Positions 21,425 through 28,986 of a DNA stretch of 37,615 bases are shown piece after piece (within the stretch, counting starts at the first letter, position 1; each line of letters starts with the position of its first letter). This DNA is from Lentzea flava (GTDB taxonomy: Bacteria; Actinomycetota; Actinomycetes; Mycobacteriales; Pseudonocardiaceae). The notes under the pieces were generated by a model. The model worked only from the letters and a program-made list of their open reading frames with translations, had not been told where the DNA came from and searched no databases. The position numbers and the translations under genes are program-made. The stretch is from the NCBI RefSeq assembly GCF_014648475.1, contig NZ_BMRE01000068.1:1-37615 (forward strand), written 5' to 3'.

Positions 21425-21805
21425 GAACGAGATCGCGAACACGCCCAGCTTCGGGTTGGCGAGGTTCACGATCAGCCCGCTGCGGAACGCGTGGCTGGCC
21501 GGTGGCGGCTCCGCGCCCGGCAGGCTCCTGCTGAGCAGGGCCTTCACGCCCAGGTAGATCAGGAACACCGCGCCGGCGATCCGCAGCGCGTGGTAGGCGA
21601 TCTCCGACGCCGTGAGCAGCACGGACAGGCCCAGAGCCGCGGCGACGGCCCAGCACGCGACGCCGACCTCCATGCCGAACACCGTCGCCAGCGCGGCTTT
21701 TCGCCCGTGCACCGACTGTCGCAGGACCATGGCCGTGCCGGGTCCTGGCGACAGTGCGATGAGGAACGAGGCCGCGACGAAGGCGACGATGTTTTCCAGT
21801 GGCAT
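21203..21805 (-). CDS. LysE-family amino-acid/metabolite exporter
   Basis: 200 aa from ATG at 21805 (MPLENIVAFVAASFLIALSP). The LysE/RhtB signature SPGPGTAMVLRQSVHGRKAA follows TM1. About six TM segments are visible, including VACWAVAAALGLSVLLTASE, ALRIAGAVFLIYLGVKALL and VLLFLAVGWVLIDTVWYLII, with FRSGLIVNLANPKLGVFAIS between. Such proteins export lysine, threonine, homoserine or related compounds; the substrate is not predictable. It is divergent from the aldo/keto reductase across 72 bp that contain a MerR-type site, and overlaps the zinc-ribbon gene by 222 bp at its 3' end. Confidence 0.9.
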   Translation of the reverse strand: MPLENIVAFVAASFLIALSPGPGTAMVLRQSVHGRKAALATVFGMEVGVACWAVAAALGLSVLLTASEIAYHALRIAGAVFLIYLGVKALLSRSLPGAEPPPASHAFRSGLIVNLANPKLGVFAISFLPQFVPAGEAGQRVLLFLAVGWVLIDTVWYLIIVSILHTIRGWLSRPRVRPALEKLSGGVLLALGIRLVLDPR

Positions 21806-21839
21806 GCGTCGATGGTCGCTGACGCGAGCAACTTCTTTC

Positions 21840-21871
21840 TTGACCTGGAGCGCGCTCCAGGATGTTCGGTA
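21840..21871 (+). promoter_or_regulatory. MerR-type promoter with 18-bp palindrome before the aldo/keto reductase
   Basis: TTGACC (21840-21845) fits a -35 box. The perfect palindrome CCTGGAGCGCGCTCCAGG (21844-21861) fills the spacer, and a weak -10 candidate is near 21865-21870 at about 19-bp spacing. A palindrome in an over-long spacer is the hallmark of MerR-family promoters, which the activator untwists. Transcription would start close to the ATG at 21878, implying a leaderless or nearly leaderless mRNA. Confidence 0.7.
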
Positions 21872-21877
21872 GTGCCC

Positions 21878-22828
21878 ATGACGGATCTTGGGAACGTGAA
21901 GCTGGGTTTCGGAACGTGGGCGATGGGCGGGCCGATGACCGCCTTCGGGAAGCCCGTCGGCTGGGGTCCTGCTGACGACACGGAGTCGCTCAAGGCGCTC
22001 CAGCGGTCGTTCGACCTGGGGGTGCGGTTGATCGACACCGCGGACGTCTACGGGTGCGGACACTCGGAAGAGCTGGTGGGGCAAGCGTTTGCGTCCGTGC
22101 GTGACGAGGTGGTCATCGCGACCAAGTGGGGAAACCTGTTCGATCCTGCCACGAGGGAGCTGACCGGCTACGACGGCTCGGTCGAGCACCTGCGCCGCGC
22201 CGTCGAGGGGTCGTTGCGGCGCCTGAACACCGACCGGATCGACCTCTACCAGCTGCACAACGGCGACCTCGGGCTCGAGGAGGCGGCGCTGCTGCGCGAC
22301 GAGTGCGAGGCGCTGGTCCGCGAGGGGAAGATCCTTTCGTACGGCTGGAGCACCGACGACCCCGAACGGGCGCGGTTCTTCGCCGAAGGAGAGCACGGCG
22401 TCGCGGCGCAGGCGGACATCAACGTGCTGATGGACACGCCGGAGATGTACAAGGCGGCGGAGGAGGGGAACTTCGCCGTGCTGTGCCGCCGCCCGCTGGC
22501 CATGGGGCTGCTCGCCCGTGACACGTTCGGGGAGCTGCCCGCCGACGACGTGCGTGTCACGGATCCCGCGTGGCTGCGGTTCTTCGTCGACGGGAAGCCC
22601 TCACCGGAGTACTTCCGGGCGCGGGAGGCCGTGCGGGACGTGCTGACCTCGGGCGGTCGCACGCTGGTGCAGGGCGCGCTGGCGTGGTTCTGGGCACGCT
22701 CTCCCCGGCTGATTCCCATTCCGGGGGTCCGGACGGTGGCTCAGGTCGAGGAGAACGCGGGTGCGCTGGAGTTCGGGCCGCTCACCGCCGACGAGCTGGT
22801 GCAGGTCGAGTCGGTGCTGCGGCCTTAG
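21878..22828 (+). CDS. Aldo/keto reductase
   Basis: 316 aa from ATG at 21878; GTG at 21872 is also in frame. The AKR TIM barrel has the catalytic residues in place: Asp and Tyr in LIDTADVYGCGHSEELVG (about 46-63), Lys in VVIATKWGNLF and His in DLYQLHNGD. C-terminal NADPH-binding sequence is present (ARSPRLIPIPGVRTVAQVEE). It reduces aldehydes or ketones; the substrate is unknown. Control by a MerR-type activator through the palindrome just upstream suggests induction by reactive aldehydes or quinones, as for AdhR/NmlR-type systems (inference). No merR gene is in the window. The stop overlaps convergent def by 4 bp. Confidence 0.92.
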   Translation: MTDLGNVKLGFGTWAMGGPMTAFGKPVGWGPADDTESLKALQRSFDLGVRLIDTADVYGCGHSEELVGQAFASVRDEVVIATKWGNLFDPATRELTGYDGSVEHLRRAVEGSLRRLNTDRIDLYQLHNGDLGLEEAALLRDECEALVREGKILSYGWSTDDPERARFFAEGEHGVAAQADINVLMDTPEMYKAAEEGNFAVLCRRPLAMGLLARDTFGELPADDVRVTDPAWLRFFVDGKPSPEYFRAREAVRDVLTSGGRTLVQGALAWFWARSPRLIPIPGVRTVAQVEENAGALEFGPLTADELVQVESVLRP

Positions 22829-23403
22829 TCCTCGTCGTCGACGAAGTTCTCGGGGTCGGCCGGGTCCCACGACAGGCCCGGCTTGCCCCACTCGTTGTCG
22901 CGGAGCATCCGCTTCGACTCCTTCTTGTACCGGCCGACGAGGCGGTCGAGGTAGAGGTAGCCGTTGAGGTGGTCGGTCTCGTGCTGCAGACACCGCGCGA
23001 AGAACCCGGTGCCCTCGACCTCGAACGGCTGCCCGTCGACGTCCTGTCCGGTCACCTTCGCCCAATGGGCGCGTCCGGTCGGGTACGCCTCACCGGGAAC
23101 GCTGAGGCAGCCCTCGAAGTCGTCGTCCGGATCCGGCATGGTCTCGGGGATCTCGGACGTCTCCAGCACGGGGTTGCAGACCACGCCGCGGTGCTGGTTG
23201 CCTTCTTCGTCCGGGCAGTCGTACACGAAAACCCGCAGGTCGACACCGATCTGGTTGGCCGCGAGCCCGACTCCCTGAGCCGCTGCCATCGTCTCGAACA
23301 TGTCGTCGACGAGGGTCTTCAGCTCGGTGTCGAACTCGGTGACCTCGCGCGTCGGGTTGTGGAGCACGGGGTCGCCAACGATGCAGATGCGGTGCACGGC
23401 CAT
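22825..23403 (-). CDS. def: Peptide deformylase
   Basis: 192 aa. All three deformylase motifs are present: GVGLAANQIG (motif 1), EGCLSVPGE with the metal Cys (motif 2) and QHETDHLNGYLYLDRL with the HEXXH metal ligands and catalytic Glu (motif 3). The C-terminal tail is acidic (NFVDDED). The enzyme removes the formyl group from nascent proteins. It is divergent from the DUF3263 gene, as from memory in mycobacteria (Rv0429c/Rv0430). The 3' end overlaps the aldo/keto reductase stop. Confidence 0.96.
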   Translation of the reverse strand: MAVHRICIVGDPVLHNPTREVTEFDTELKTLVDDMFETMAAAQGVGLAANQIGVDLRVFVYDCPDEEGNQHRGVVCNPVLETSEIPETMPDPDDDFEGCLSVPGEAYPTGRAHWAKVTGQDVDGQPFEVEGTGFFARCLQHETDHLNGYLYLDRLVGRYKKESKRMLRDNEWGKPGLSWDPADPENFVDDED

Positions 23404-23511
23404 GGTCAGACTTTAAGCCGTCCAAAACTGTCGGTGTCGCGCGGTAGGTTGGAACGATCACGTGATTGAATTGCCCGCACCTGAGATGGTGTGGCGACCG
23501 TGGGGAGCCAG

Positions 23512-23790
23512 ATGGATCACGCCGAGAGGCTTGCTACCGCTGACGGGCTGACCAGCCGCGAACGCACGATGCTCGCGTTCGAGAAGCAGTGGTGGAAGTA
23601 CTCGGGGTCCAAGGAACAGGCCATCAGGGAACTGTTCGACATGTCGGCCACCCGCTACTACCAGCTGCTCAACGGCCTGATCGAGAAGGAAGCCGCGATG
23701 GCTGCCGAGCCGATGCTGGTCAAGCGGTTGCGCGGCGTGCGGACAGGCCGCGCCAGGGTTCGTGCACGCGCCAGGAGCACCGAGGACTGA
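23512..23790 (+). CDS. DUF3263-family small protein
   Basis: 92 aa from ATG at 23512, chosen because GGGGAG lies 4 nt upstream; GTG at 23491 is an alternative adding 7 residues. The DUF3263 core is LTSRERTMLAFEKQWWKYSG, then KEQAIRELFDMSATRYYQLL, which looks like a helix-turn-helix. PMLVKRLRGVRTGRARVRAR forms a basic C-terminus. Conserved in actinobacteria; function unknown, with nucleic-acid binding plausible from the HTH-like core and basic tail. Its stop overlaps the next start by 1 nt (TGATG). A palindrome ATCACGTGAT at 23457-23466 in the divergent region with def may be a regulatory site. Confidence 0.88.
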   Translation: MDHAERLATADGLTSRERTMLAFEKQWWKYSGSKEQAIRELFDMSATRYYQLLNGLIEKEAAMAAEPMLVKRLRGVRTGRARVRARARSTED

Positions 23791-24383
23791 TGACCTCCCC
23801 CGAGTCCGCAAGCCCGTCCCGTCCGGCCAAGGCCGCCGGTTTCGCCCTGCTGGGTGTGGCCGCGGTGGCCCTGATCATCGGCGTTGTCAGCCTGTTCGGC
23901 GGTGATTCCGACACACCGCCGGTCGCCGGGGGGAGCTCAACTCAGCCTCCGCCGCAGACGACTTCCGAGTCGGCTGCCGCGCCCACGACCACGGCTTCGC
24001 CTTCGGCTCCCGCGACCACCACGACAGTGCCGCCCACCTCTTCTGCTGCCACGCCGCCGCCTCCAGTCACACAGCCCGGAGTGGCGAAGGTGCCGGTGCG
24101 GGTTTACAACAACTCGACGATCACCGGGCTGGCCGGGAAGGCTTCGGACGAGGTCCGGGCCAACGGGTGGACTGTCGCCGACACCGGCAACTACTCGCAG
24201 GGGACCATTCCGACCACGACCGTGTACTACCGGCCTGGGACGGATGAAGAGGCTTCTGCCAAGGAGTTGGCTGCCGTGCTGCGGGCTCGGGTCGAGCCCC
24301 GGTTCGACGGGATCCAGTCGGCTCCGCCCGGGATCATCCTGATCGTCACCAACGACTACCAGGGTGCTTCCAAGAGCAAGTAA
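23790..24383 (+). CDS. Membrane-anchored LytR_C domain protein
   Basis: 197 aa. A short cytoplasmic N-terminus is followed by one TM helix (AAGFALLGVAAVALIIGVVS, about 15-35). A Pro/Thr/Ser-rich linker of about 65 residues comes next. The LytR C-terminal domain (about 105-190) starts KVPVRVYNNSTITGLAGKAS and includes TTVYYRPGTDEEASAKELA. In CpsA/LytR enzymes this domain accompanies the phosphotransferase domain; here it stands alone, as in Rv0431-type proteins. A role at the cell wall is likely but unproven. It is translationally coupled to the DUF3263 gene. Confidence 0.88.
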   Translation: MTSPESASPSRPAKAAGFALLGVAAVALIIGVVSLFGGDSDTPPVAGGSSTQPPPQTTSESAAAPTTTASPSAPATTTTVPPTSSAATPPPPVTQPGVAKVPVRVYNNSTITGLAGKASDEVRANGWTVADTGNYSQGTIPTTTVYYRPGTDEEASAKELAAVLRARVEPRFDGIQSAPPGIILIVTNDYQGASKSK

Positions 24384-24403
24384 GGGTTCTGGGCTGCTGC
24401 GGC

Positions 24404-24910
24404 ATGGCTGATCTCTACGAACTGCTGATCACAGCTGAGCTTCCGGCCGGCCTCCCGGAGCCGGAACTCGCCGAACTCCGCTGGCATCTCGGCCTCGGGC
24501 CGCAACCGGATGAGTTCACGATCGTGACCGACTTCCCGATCGACTACGTCGGCGACGGCGATCCCGCTCACGACATGGCTGACAGCAGCTGGGAGACCCA
24601 GGCCGAACCGCTGCTGGCCGGGCGCGGGCCTTCCGACGTGCGGGTCGGCGGGGTCGACTTCTCCGAGTTGGCTTTGCGCGAGGGCCGCCACCCGGCCTGG
24701 GTGCTCACATCGCGCCAGGAGATCCACGGCCCTACGCAGTGGCACATGCTGATCGAAATGATCCAGTGGCTGGAGCGGAGGGTGGCTCACCCCGTGGCCG
24801 GCGCCGGTCTCAGCTTCTACTTGCGGCACTGCGAAGACACCACGCTGAGGCCGGCGCGACTCGTTGACGGGAAGATCGTCTCCCGGGACGACCCGAGCCG
24901 TCTGCTCTGA
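24404..24910 (+). CDS. Conserved-looking hypothetical protein
   Basis: 168-aa soluble acidic protein from ATG, 20 nt after the LytR_C gene. It starts MADLYELLITAELPAGLPEP and contains ELRWHLGLGPQPDEF, a Trp-rich middle (SSWETQAEPLLAGRG; HPAWVLTSRQEIHGPTQWHM) and an amphipathic helix LIEMIQWLERRVAHP. There is no signal peptide, TM segment or catalytic motif that I recognise. It is convergent with the AAA ATPase, whose stop is 1 nt away. Family not recognised. Confidence 0.7.
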   Translation: MADLYELLITAELPAGLPEPELAELRWHLGLGPQPDEFTIVTDFPIDYVGDGDPAHDMADSSWETQAEPLLAGRGPSDVRVGGVDFSELALREGRHPAWVLTSRQEIHGPTQWHMLIEMIQWLERRVAHPVAGAGLSFYLRHCEDTTLRPARLVDGKIVSRDDPSRLL

Positions 24911-24911
24911 C

Positions 24912-27065
24912 TCAGCGGGTGGCTGCGTAGGCCGCCAGAGACGCCAGCTGTGCCGGGTCCAGGGAGGGGCGGACCACCTCGCGGGCCTTGGCCAGGTGTG
25001 CCTGCGTGACCTCGGCCGCGTCCAGGGATTCCCGCATTGCCGTCAGTGCTGCTTCCCGCACCAGGGCTGCGCAGTCCGCTGCCGAGTACATGGTCAGCTC
25101 GGCTGCCAGCGTGGAGAGGTCGACGTCTGCGGCCAGAGGTGTGTTGCGGGAGGCGGCTTTCAGGATTTCCGTGCGGGCCGCGGCGTCTGGTGGCGGCACG
25201 TAGACGAGGCGTTCCAGGCGGCCAGGGCGGAGCAGGGCCGGGTCGATCAGCTCCGGGCGGTTCGTCGCGGCGATGACCACCACGTCCCGGAGTGGTTCCA
25301 CGCCGTCCAGTTCGGTCAGGAGGGTGGCCACCACGCGGTCGGCCACGCCTGCGTCGGAGGACTGGCCCCGGCGCGGGGCCAGGGCGTCCACCTCGTCGAG
25401 GAAGATCAGAGCCGGGGCGGCGTCGGAGGCTCGGCGGAAGAGTTCGCGGACCGCTCGTTCCGACTCGCCCACGAACTTGTCCATCAGTTCGGCGCCCTTG
25501 ACGGTCAGGACGTTGAGCTGGCCGGTGCCTGCCAGGGCGCGGACCAGGAAGGTCTTGCCGCAGCCCGGTGGGCCGTAGAGCAGGACACCTCGTGGAGGTT
25601 CCACGCCCAGACGGGCGAAGGAGTCCGGGTAGCGCAGCGGCCAGAGGGCTGCTTCGGTCAGGGACTGCTTGACCTCGGTCATGTCGCCGACGTCGTCGAG
25701 GGTCAGGCCTCCCGTTTGGACTGTGTCCGAGGCGGACATCGAGATCGGGCGGACCGTGTTCAGCGCGCCCAGCAGATCTTCCTGTCCCACACGGGGTTCC
25801 GGGACCTCGCGCTGGCGCAGGGCTGCTCGTACGGCTGCCTCGCGGCGCAGGGCGCACAGGTCGGCTGCCACGAAGCCCGGGGTGCGTTCCGCCACGGCGC
25901 CGAGGTCCACATCGGACTCCAGCGGTACGTCGCGGAGGAGCACCCGGAGCAGTTCGGTGCGGGTGGCGGCGTCCGGGAGCGGAAGGGTCAGTTCCCGGTC
26001 GACCAGGTCGGGGGTGCGCAGGCGGGCGTCCACGGACTCCGCGCGGGCCGAGGTGACCACCAGAGCCAGGTTGGGGCGGGACACGGCGGTGCGCAGGATG
26101 TCGAGAACGACCGTCGCCACCGGGGGCGGGGTCGAGGGGAGCAGGGCGTCGATGTCGGTGAGCAGCAGGACGGTGGGCTGTTCGGGGACTGCCGCGATCG
26201 CGTCGCCCAGCTGCTTGGCCATGGCGCCCGGTTCCAGGACCGAGATGCTCGGGGCGGCCAGTTCCACGATCGAGGCGTCCACGGAGCGGGCCACTGCCCG
26301 GACCAGCGTGGCCTTGCCCACGCCTTCCGGGCCGCTGATCATGGCGGCCAGGCGGGCCGAGGCGCCCAGCTTCGTGAGCAGCTCCGGCTGGCGGAACATC
26401 AGGTCCAGCCATTCGGTCAGGCGGCGGGCCTGGTCCTTCTGGCCGACGAGGTCGGCCACCGGCAGTGCCTCGTGCTTCTCCTGCACCACGACCGGCGTCA
26501 CCTCGGCGGCCGGGGCGGAGGCCGAGCGCCAGCCCACCACGCTCGAAGGCTGCACGGCCACCGGGCCCGCGGGGTCGGTCGAGGTGATGGTGATCAGCTC
26601 GTTGGTCCACGTCATGCCGATGGCGTTGGACAGCTTGCGGCGCGTTTCAGAGACGTTGGCGCCGGGTGGGGGCGCCAGGTCCTGGGGGAGCAGGGAGACG
26701 TTGTCGCCGACGGTCAGCACCTTGCCGGTCAACGCCATGCGGACGTGATCCGGGGTCAGGGCCGTGGTGGCCAGGCGGGAGCCCGCGACGGTGATCGAGC
26801 GGGCGCCTGCCACCTGGACCGGGGCCACCACGATTTCGGCGCCCTCGACCACGCCCAGGTTGGTCAGCGTCACGTCGTCCACGAGGACCACGCCGGGAGG
26901 TTGGTCGCCCGCGGCGGCCAGGGCGGCGCTCACGCGGGCGCCGGTCAGTTTCACGGCGTCCCAGGCGCGCAGGCCCAAGGCGTCCAGCACCTCGCGGTGG
27001 AGGCGGACTACGCCGCGACGGGTGTCCAGTGCGGACGGGGACAGGCGAGCCGTCAGCGTGATCAC
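24912..27065 (-). CDS. CDC48/p97-like AAA ATPase with degenerate first ATPase domain
   Basis: 717 aa from GTG at 27065 (VITLTARLSPSALDTRRGVV). A CDC48-type N-terminal double-psi barrel covers about residues 1-190. The first AAA domain has SGPEGVGKATL (Walker A with Ala where Ser/Thr is usual, about 244) and LLLTDIDALL (Walker B lacking the catalytic Glu after Asp, about 297), so hydrolysis there is doubtful. The second domain is intact: YGPPGCGKTFLV (about 495), IFLDEVDALAPRRG (about 552), IAATNRPELIDPALLRPGRL (sensor 1 and Arg fingers, about 595-614). This is the actinobacterial CDC48-like ATPase (Rv0435c/Msm0858 type). It presumably unfolds or remodels proteins; substrates are unknown. Confidence 0.93.
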   Translation of the reverse strand: MITLTARLSPSALDTRRGVVRLHREVLDALGLRAWDAVKLTGARVSAALAAAGDQPPGVVLVDDVTLTNLGVVEGAEIVVAPVQVAGARSITVAGSRLATTALTPDHVRMALTGKVLTVGDNVSLLPQDLAPPPGANVSETRRKLSNAIGMTWTNELITITSTDPAGPVAVQPSSVVGWRSASAPAAEVTPVVVQEKHEALPVADLVGQKDQARRLTEWLDLMFRQPELLTKLGASARLAAMISGPEGVGKATLVRAVARSVDASIVELAAPSISVLEPGAMAKQLGDAIAAVPEQPTVLLLTDIDALLPSTPPPVATVVLDILRTAVSRPNLALVVTSARAESVDARLRTPDLVDRELTLPLPDAATRTELLRVLLRDVPLESDVDLGAVAERTPGFVAADLCALRREAAVRAALRQREVPEPRVGQEDLLGALNTVRPISMSASDTVQTGGLTLDDVGDMTEVKQSLTEAALWPLRYPDSFARLGVEPPRGVLLYGPPGCGKTFLVRALAGTGQLNVLTVKGAELMDKFVGESERAVRELFRRASDAAPALIFLDEVDALAPRRGQSSDAGVADRVVATLLTELDGVEPLRDVVVIAATNRPELIDPALLRPGRLERLVYVPPPDAAARTEILKAASRNTPLAADVDLSTLAAELTMYSAADCAALVREAALTAMRESLDAAEVTQAHLAKAREVVRPSLDPAQLASLAAYAATR

Positions 27066-27085
27066 GCCGACGACTCTAGTGCGGT

Positions 27086-27110
27086 GGTTGCGCCGGAGTC
27101 CGGCGCAACC
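27086..27110 (-). terminator. Strong hairpin between pssA and the AAA ATPase gene
   Basis: GGTTGCGCCGGA (27086-27097) and TCCGGCGCAACC (27099-27110) are a perfect inverted repeat. It folds as a 10-bp stem with a 5-nt loop, 7 nt after the pssA stop and 20 nt before the ATPase start. It may terminate psd-pssA, or act as an operator for the ATPase gene. Confidence 0.6.
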
Positions 27111-27117
27111 GATCCGA

Positions 27118-28086
27118 TCAGGACTTGTGGTGCCGGCGGAGACCCAGCTGGCGCCACGAACGGCGCCGGCCACCGCCTGCCGGGACCGCGCCCTCGGCGG
27201 CGGCCGCGGTGGACGCGTCACGGCGAGGCCGACGCACCGCGCGCATGGCCGCACCGGCAACACGCCCGTGCAACGGCTGGCGCAGCCCGAGGCGGCGGGC
27301 CGCCACGCCGTGGGCCCGCTTGATCGCGCGGCGCTCCACGCCGGTGACGGTCCAGGCCTCCGGATGCTTGGACAGCCACATGTACCGGCGCACCGAGTAC
27401 GGCAGGTGCGCGAGGTAGACGACCATCGCGATGATCAGCGCCACCAGCGGGAACGTGATGATCGCGGCGGCCAGCAGGCCGATCAGGACCAGCAGCGGGG
27501 CGACCGCGCGGGGCGGCACCTTCACCGTCTTCACCGACAGCGTCGGGATGCGCGACACCAGCAGCATGGCGACCACGACGGTCCACACGCCGACGACGAC
27601 CGGGTTGTTCCACCAGCCGTCGCTGCGCACCTGCTCCTCGATGATCAGGGGCAGCAGCAACAACAACCCGCCCGCAGGAGCGGGGACGCCCACGAAGAAC
27701 TCCTTCGCGAACGGCGGCTGTTCCTTCTCCAGCAACGTGTTGAAGCGGGCCAGGCGGACGACCATGCAGACCGCGAAGATCAGCGCGATGACCCAGCCCG
27801 CGCGGCTGCCCTCGAACTTCCAGAGGTAGATCGCGAGGGCAGGGGCCACGCCGAACGAGATCGCGTCGGCCAGCGAGTCGAGTTCCGCGCCCATCTTCGA
27901 CGTCGCGTCCAGCAGGCGGGCGATGCGGCCGTCGAGACCGTCGAACACGGCTGCTGCCGCGATCGAGGCGATGGCCGCGCCCCACATGCCGACGTTCGCG
28001 AAGTGCACGGCGGACAGGCCCGCGCACATCGCCAGGACCGTGATCGCGTTCGGCAGGAGGCGAACGCCGGGCCCGCTGGGAGCCAT
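27118..28086 (-). CDS. pssA: CDP-diacylglycerol-serine O-phosphatidyltransferase
   Basis: 322-aa integral membrane enzyme of the CDP-alcohol phosphatidyltransferase family. The diagnostic motif DGX2ARX8GX3DX3D is present as DGLDGRIARLLDATSKMG then AELDSLADAISFG (about residues 46-76). Several TM helices follow, including VVGVWTVVVAMLLVSRIPTL and LLVLIGLLAAAIITFPLVAL. It makes phosphatidylserine from CDP-diacylglycerol and serine. A basic C-terminal extension of about 80 residues (many Arg, ending RRRSWRQLGLRRHHKS) goes beyond the core. The start overlaps the psd stop by 1 nt, so synthase and decarboxylase are coupled to make phosphatidylethanolamine. Confidence 0.95.
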   Translation of the reverse strand: MAPSGPGVRLLPNAITVLAMCAGLSAVHFANVGMWGAAIASIAAAAVFDGLDGRIARLLDATSKMGAELDSLADAISFGVAPALAIYLWKFEGSRAGWVIALIFAVCMVVRLARFNTLLEKEQPPFAKEFFVGVPAPAGGLLLLLPLIIEEQVRSDGWWNNPVVVGVWTVVVAMLLVSRIPTLSVKTVKVPPRAVAPLLVLIGLLAAAIITFPLVALIIAMVVYLAHLPYSVRRYMWLSKHPEAWTVTGVERRAIKRAHGVAARRLGLRQPLHGRVAGAAMRAVRRPRRDASTAAAAEGAVPAGGGRRRSWRQLGLRRHHKS

Positions 28087-28781
28087 CAGGCCTCCGGAAG
28101 CTCAGCGAGAACGGTCTCCCCGCCGATGGTGCGCTGGCCCGCCTCGACCAGGACGCGGCTGCCGCGCGGCACGTAGAGGTCCACGCGCGAGCCGAAGCGG
28201 ATCAGGCCGTAGGTCTGGCCGGCGGCGACCTTCTCGCCCTCGGCGACCTCGCACACGATGCGGCGCGCGACCAGGCCGGCGATCTGCACGACGACGAGGT
28301 CGTGGCCGTTGACGGTGCGCAGCCAGACGGTGTTGCGCTCGTTCTCCTCGGACGCCTTGTCGAGGTCGGCGGAGAGGAACTTGCCGGGGTGGTACGAGAC
28401 CTGGACGACCTCGCCGTCCGCGGGCACGCGCTGGACGTGCACGTCGAAGACCGAGAGGAACACGCTGACGCGCGTCATCGGCTGGGACCCGAGGCCGAGC
28501 TCGGCGGGCGGAACGGCGTCCACCACGTGCGAGACGGTGCCGTCGGCGGGCGCGACCGCGATGTTCTGGCGGGTCGGCGTCACGCGCTTCGGCTCGCGGA
28601 AGAACCACGCGACCCACGCCGTGACCAGGCCGAGGACGACGCCGAGCCGCTTGAAGCGCAGCCGGACGAGGAGGGTCGCGATCGCCGCGCCGGCGACGAA
28701 CGGGCGTCCGGCCGGGTGCATCGGCGGCACCATGCCGCGCGCGAGTTCGAGGAAGTGGGAGACGGGCTTCTCGCTGCTCAT
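28086..28781 (-). CDS. psd: Phosphatidylserine decarboxylase
   Basis: 231 aa. An N-terminal hydrophobic part (GAAIATLLVRLRFKRLGVVL) anchors the enzyme. The PSD core has SVFLSVFDVHVQRVPADGEV with the catalytic Asp/His segment and the self-cleavage site in GLIRFGSRVDLYVPRG (about 188-203). Cleavage there between Gly and Ser makes the pyruvoyl prosthetic group of the alpha chain. It converts phosphatidylserine to phosphatidylethanolamine. It is first gene of psd-pssA, transcribed leftward; a long hairpin separates it from the M48 gene upstream. Confidence 0.94.
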   Translation of the reverse strand: MSSEKPVSHFLELARGMVPPMHPAGRPFVAGAAIATLLVRLRFKRLGVVLGLVTAWVAWFFREPKRVTPTRQNIAVAPADGTVSHVVDAVPPAELGLGSQPMTRVSVFLSVFDVHVQRVPADGEVVQVSYHPGKFLSADLDKASEENERNTVWLRTVNGHDLVVVQIAGLVARRIVCEVAEGEKVAAGQTYGLIRFGSRVDLYVPRGSRVLVEAGQRTIGGETVLAELPEA

Positions 28782-28879
28782 CGTGTCTGGGGGTTCCGTA
28801 GCTTCCGTGAGTTGTCGGGCGGCATCACGCTACGCCAACACACCAAACCGCCCAGCGGGACTGTCGCGAACAACAAGTG

Positions 28880-28925
28880 GCCGGTCGGCCCGTGCATCCC
28901 CCGACGAATGCACGCACCGACCGGC
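28880..28925 (-). terminator. Two-tier hairpin between M48 peptidase gene and psd
   Basis: GCCGGTCGG (28880-28888) pairs with CCGACCGGC (28917-28925), and inside it GTGCAT (28892-28897) pairs with ATGCAC (28908-28913). The two stems are separated by a symmetric 3x3 internal loop, with a 10-nt apical loop. It lies in the 205-bp gap downstream of the M48 stop and upstream of psd. It is probably a terminator; the rest of the gap should hold the psd promoter. Confidence 0.55.
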
Positions 28926-28986
28926 ACCTGCATTCAGTGTAATCCCCGTCACATGGCGTGAACAACGCCGGTCGGTGAGCGTTCCG

